From NCBI GenBank assembly GCA_031269685.1, contig JAISYU010000075.1, forward strand, positions 1 through 64,000: DNA of 64,000 nucleotides. The letters run 5' to 3'. This stretch comes from Dysgonamonadaceae bacterium (GTDB lineage Bacteria; Bacteroidota; Bacteroidia; Bacteroidales; Azobacteroidaceae). Positions 58,139 to 64,000 of this stretch are shown here, piece after piece; the first letter of the stretch is position 1, and the number at the start of each line of letters is the position of its first letter. The notes beneath the pieces were generated by a model. It was given only the letters and a program-made list of their open reading frames with translations, was not told the DNA's origin and made no database searches. Position numbers and translations under genes: made by a program.

Positions 58139-58146
58139 TACCTTTG
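58139..58146 (+). promoter_or_regulatory. -7 box TACCTTTG for amn-holA
   Basis: TCCTACCTTTGCAACC. Confidence 0.6.
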
Positions 58147-58181
58147 CAACCGTATTCAAACTCAAAACAACGCGAACCAAA

Positions 58182-58958
58182 ATGAAAACCAGACAGGAAA
58201 TCATAGAAAACTGGCTGCCGAGGTATACGAAAAGATCCCTTGAAGAATTTACCCCGTATATCTTGCTGACTAACTTTAATAAGTATGTTGAGATATTCGC
58301 AGAGTACTGTAATGTGCCTGTGATCGGAAGCGAAGGCAATATGCCGAACGCATCTGCCGAAGGAATTACGATAATCAATTTCGGAATGGGGTCAGCTAAC
58401 GCCGCAACAATCATGGATTTGCTTGTAGCTGTCAAACCTAAAGCAGTACTCTTCCTTGGTAAATGCGGAGGATTGAAGGCTAAAAATGAAGTAGGAGATT
58501 ATATACTACCGATAGCGGCAATACGGGGAGAAGGGACGTCAAATGACTATATGCCCGGCGAAGTTCCTTCCTTGCCGGCGTTCAGTTTGCTGCGCGCAGT
58601 GTCATCTATCGTCCGCAACCACGGAAGAGACTACTGGACAGGGACTGTTTACACTACCAACCGCAGGGTATGGGAACATGACGAGGAATTTAAGGATTAT
58701 CTGAGGAAAATTCGCGCTATCGGTGTTGATATGGAGACAGCAACATTGCTTACTGTCGGCTTTGCTAACCAGATTCCTACCGGAGCATTGCTTTTAGTCA
58801 GCGACCAGCCAATGATTTCCGAAGGCATCAAGACTGAAAAAAGTGACGAGCGAGTAACTAAAAATTTCGTCAGGGAACATGTGCTTATCGGCATTGAATC
58901 TCTCAAAACAATTATCGAAAACAAAGAAACTGTAAAACATTTACGCTTTGAATGGTAA
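58182..58958 (+). CDS. amn: AMP nucleosidase
   Basis: MKTRQEIIENWLPRYTKRSLEEFTPYILLTNFNKYVEIFAEYCNVPVIG; LGKCGGLK; VDMETATLLTVGFAN. Confidence 0.93.
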   Translation: MKTRQEIIENWLPRYTKRSLEEFTPYILLTNFNKYVEIFAEYCNVPVIGSEGNMPNASAEGITIINFGMGSANAATIMDLLVAVKPKAVLFLGKCGGLKAKNEVGDYILPIAAIRGEGTSNDYMPGEVPSLPAFSLLRAVSSIVRNHGRDYWTGTVYTTNRRVWEHDEEFKDYLRKIRAIGVDMETATLLTVGFANQIPTGALLLVSDQPMISEGIKTEKSDERVTKNFVREHVLIGIESLKTIIENKETVKHLRFEW

Positions 58959-58961
58959 GAC

Positions 58962-59978
58962 ATGGCAAAAGAACTTAACTTTGAAGACATAAAAAGGAGC
59001 ATTATTGCCGGACAATTTGCGTCTATTTATCTGCTACAGGGCGAAGAAGAATATTTTATCGACCGACTTACAGATGAAATAATCAACAATGCGCTAAAAG
59101 ATGAGGAACGTGACTTTAACCAGATCATTTTTTACGGCGCGGATGCTTCACCGGAGGCTGTGATTGGTGCATGTAAGAGATTTCCTTTGATGTCAGAGCG
59201 ACAACTTGTGGTTCTTAAAGAAGCGCAGAACATGAAGAACAAAGATATTGAGGAACTTGTTTTTTATGTCTCCAAACCTCTCACTTCGACAATCTTCGTA
59301 ATCTGTTACAAACACGGTAAACTTGACGGGCGAAAGAAACTTCCCTCCGAAATTTCGAAAAAAGGCATTGTATTTGAGTCAAAAAGATTATATGATAATC
59401 AAATTACGCCTTTTATCTGCACATATATAAAAAGCAGGAACCTTCGTATCGAAGACAGTGCGGCTCAACTCATGGCAGATTCGCTTGGTGCTAATGTCAG
59501 TAAGCTTGTAAACGAAATAGAAAAGCTTATAATCACATTACCCGCTAAAAGTACGATTACATCCTCGCTTATAGAAGAAAATATCGGCATAAGTAAAGAT
59601 TTTAACAACTTTGAACTGCAGCGAGCGATCGCAAAGCGTGATGTGTTGAAGGCAAACCGCATTGCAAAATATTTTGATAACAACCCTAAGAATAATCCTT
59701 TAGTTTTGTCTTTGACAGTACTCTTCAACTTTTTCGCAAATCTTATGATATGCCACTATGAAAACGATAAATCGCTCGGTGCTATTAAAACGACTCTCGG
59801 TTTACGCTTTGATATGCAGGGTTATGATTATGTTGACGGTTTAAAGAATTACAATGCTTTCCAAACAATGCAAATAATCTCGCTTATCCGCGAAACCGAC
59901 GCCCGTTCCAAAGGATTCAATTCCTCTCTGTCCGACGGAGCGTTGTTAAAAGAATTACTTTTCAGGGTTATGCACTGA
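58962..59978 (+). CDS. holA: DNA polymerase III subunit delta
   Basis: YLLQGEEEYFIDRLTDEIINNAL; FPLMSERQLVVLKEAQNM; SLGANVSKLVNEIEKLII. Confidence 0.93.
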   Translation: MAKELNFEDIKRSIIAGQFASIYLLQGEEEYFIDRLTDEIINNALKDEERDFNQIIFYGADASPEAVIGACKRFPLMSERQLVVLKEAQNMKNKDIEELVFYVSKPLTSTIFVICYKHGKLDGRKKLPSEISKKGIVFESKRLYDNQITPFICTYIKSRNLRIEDSAAQLMADSLGANVSKLVNEIEKLIITLPAKSTITSSLIEENIGISKDFNNFELQRAIAKRDVLKANRIAKYFDNNPKNNPLVLSLTVLFNFFANLMICHYENDKSLGAIKTTLGLRFDMQGYDYVDGLKNYNAFQTMQIISLIRETDARSKGFNSSLSDGALLKELLFRVMH

Positions 59979-60162
59979 ATAAACTAAGCAAAAAGTATTA
60001 TTAAATCAATCAAATTCAGGTTAATTACGGCTTTAACAATCGTGTCTTGTGAGAAATACGAAAAGGAAGAAGATAATGCCTGCATTTTTCAACAGGATAT
60101 GACGGAAAACGAGATAAAAGCCACTCTTCTTTATAAATTCTCTTCTTTTTAATTATTTTTCT

Positions 60163-60170
60163 TACCTTTG
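60163..60170 (+). promoter_or_regulatory. -7 box TACCTTTG for ribE
   Basis: TTCTTACCTTTGCGCGG. Confidence 0.6.
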
Positions 60171-60215
60171 CGCGGCAGATTCATGATTTAATTAATCATT
60201 ATATATATAATAAGT

Positions 60216-60818
60216 ATGTTTTCTGGAATAGTTGAAGAAGTGGCTACGGTAACTGCGTTAGCTTTGGACAGGGGCAATATTGACATTAGCCTTCGTTGTT
60301 CGTTTACCGGGGAATTGAGAATAGACCAGAGTGTTTCTCATAACGGGGTTTGCCTGACAGTTACGGCGATAGATGGGGATATTTATACTGTGACGGCAGT
60401 CAGGGAGACGCTTTTGCGTTCTAATTTGGGTTTATTGAAAGTTGGCGACATTGTGAATGTAGAACGCAGCATGATTATGAACGGTCGTTTGGACGGTCAT
60501 ATAGTCCAAGGGCATGTTGATCAAATTGCGATATGTGCATCGGTAAAGGAGACCGCCGGTAGTTGGCTTTTCACGTTTGACTATCTTTTCGACAAGGACA
60601 TGGCGAAGCAAGGCTATATTACGGTTGAAAAAGGTTCCGTATGCGTGAATGGTGTTAGTTTAACGGTTTGTAATTCTCGGGACAATGGTTTTCAGGTAGC
60701 GATTATCCCATACACTTACCTGAACACTAATTTTCATTCTATAAAGGAGGGGACAGTAGTCAACCTTGAGTTTGACATTGTTGGCAAATACATCAGCAAG
60801 TTACGTGCTTTTTTGTAA
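60216..60818 (+). CDS. ribE: Riboflavin synthase (alpha subunit type)
   Basis: MFSGIVEEVATV; QSVSHNGVCLTVTAI; GHIVQGHVDQ; VCVNGVSLTV. Confidence 0.95.
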   Translation: MFSGIVEEVATVTALALDRGNIDISLRCSFTGELRIDQSVSHNGVCLTVTAIDGDIYTVTAVRETLLRSNLGLLKVGDIVNVERSMIMNGRLDGHIVQGHVDQIAICASVKETAGSWLFTFDYLFDKDMAKQGYITVEKGSVCVNGVSLTVCNSRDNGFQVAIIPYTYLNTNFHSIKEGTVVNLEFDIVGKYISKLRAFL

Positions 60819-61727
60819 GAGCAAATCTTTGATGGTCTTTATTTTCTCTTTATTGGGAATAGAGGCGTCAATATTGTTGATTTTGAATCCCCGTCGTTCC
60901 ATTCCGCGGAACCAGGTCATCTGTCTTTTTGCGAATTGGTGTATTGCTGTTTCGAGTTGGCAGTACATTTCTTTGTAGTTTATTTTGCCGATTACGTAAA
61001 GGGTAACGAATTTGTATTCCAGTCCGTAATAGATCAGGTCATCTGGATTTATTCCTGTGTTGAGCAGGTTTTTTATTTCGTCGACCAATCCTTCGTTGAG
61101 GCGTTGGGATAGTCTTTTGCTGATTTTTTCCCTTCGGTTATCGCGGTCGACATTTATACATATTATAAGGCTGTTTATTTTTGGGGAATCTCTGCGGCTA
61201 TATTCGTGTGTTTTGTTAAATTCTTCGATTTCGATAGCCCTTATTGCGCGGTGTGGGGAATCGAGATCGGTTTTGTTGTGGATATTTTTGTAAGACTTGA
61301 GTATTTCGCCGAGCCTGTCTATTGGAAGATCCTTTAATTGCTTTCTTAATTCGTTGTTTTGCGGAACATTTGGGAGGTTGAAGCCGCCGAGTACGGACTC
61401 AATGTATAGTCCTGAGCCGCCGCAAAATACCGGAGGGGTTCCTCCTTTTGCTTTCAGGCGGTTAAAAGTTTCATGAAAGTCGTGTTGGAATCTGAATATG
61501 TTGTATTTCTCGCCGGCATCGCAAATGTCTATCAGGTGATACTTCACTTCTTTTCCGTTCACGGTATAATCCTTTATATCCTTGCCGGTTCCGATGTCCA
61601 TTCCGCGATATACTTGCCTTGAGTCGGCGCTGATGATCTCTGTTTCGAGTTCGGCGGCGAGTTTGGCGGCGAGGGCTGTCTTGCCGGAGGCGGTAGGACC
61701 GATAATTGTAATCAGTTCATATTCCAT
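60801..61727 (-). CDS. miaA: tRNA dimethylallyltransferase
   Basis: IIGPTASGKTALAAKLAAELETEIISADSRQVYRGMDIGTGK; RQMTWFRGM. Confidence 0.95.
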   Translation of the reverse strand: MEYELITIIGPTASGKTALAAKLAAELETEIISADSRQVYRGMDIGTGKDIKDYTVNGKEVKYHLIDICDAGEKYNIFRFQHDFHETFNRLKAKGGTPPVFCGGSGLYIESVLGGFNLPNVPQNNELRKQLKDLPIDRLGEILKSYKNIHNKTDLDSPHRAIRAIEIEEFNKTHEYSRRDSPKINSLIICINVDRDNRREKISKRLSQRLNEGLVDEIKNLLNTGINPDDLIYYGLEYKFVTLYVIGKINYKEMYCQLETAIHQFAKRQMTWFRGMERRGFKINNIDASIPNKEKIKTIKDLLLQKST

Positions 61728-61734
61728 ACGGTTA

Positions 61735-61742
61735 CAAAGGTA
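61735..61742 (-). promoter_or_regulatory. -7 box TACCTTTG for miaA
   Basis: TTACAAAGGTAATT on + strand. Confidence 0.55.
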
Positions 61743-61805
61743 ATTATTTTTCTTTGCAAATAAAATTGTTGCGATTCTGTGAATTTAGTGTAATTTTGGG
61801 GCTGA

Positions 61806-63836
<2,031 letters not shown>

Positions 63837-63843
63837 TTGTGAG

Positions 63844-63885
63844 TTATACTCGGAGAACGGAAAATTATACTCGGGGAGCGGTTAG
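63844..63885. repeat. Two-copy 21-bp tandem repeat downstream of ligA
   Basis: TTATACTCGGAGAACGGAAAA at 63844 and TTATACTCGGGGAGCGGTTAG at 63865. Confidence 0.75.
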
Positions 63886-64000
63886 TAAAAGACTAATGGT
63901 CAAGGGTAAGAATCTTTTGTCTGAATCTGAAAATCAATAAAAAAAGTAAACGAGTTAACAGGTTTGGCATTTGGATTTTTGTTATGAAGACAGAGAAGGA

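Overview
The window looks like a Bacteroidales (Bacteroidota) chromosome. Supporting evidence: TAnnTTTG promoter boxes, SusC/SusD, DUF4469, GSCFA and DUF5686 proteins, and an N-succinylornithine-type carbamoyltransferase. Most genes are housekeeping: ettA, uvrA, guaB, AddA-like and Dna2-like nuclease-helicases, ftcD, pgk, 2-oxoacid oxidoreductase beta/gamma, a SusC/SusD/lipoprotein cluster, sufB, menA-like, xylA-rpiB-tkt, an undecaprenyl-P glycosyl-1-P transferase, a GH106-like enzyme, paaK-ACT-argF', amn, holA, ribE, miaA and ligA. There is also one tRNA-Pro(GGG) and a partial IS3-type transposase helper at the left edge. The most unusual signal is a set of at least eight intergenic tandem-repeat arrays. 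Their unit sequences are mostly unrelated, but they share nearly the same period (21 bp in most; 22/44/66 bp or 23 bp in two; one alternates 9-bp and 21-bp blocks). All lie 3' of genes and none was seen in a divergent promoter region. Several sit next to conserved-looking proteins of unknown function, including one with an AT-hook and RNAP alpha-CTD/HhH-like repeats. Product names come from reading the translations; no database search was run.
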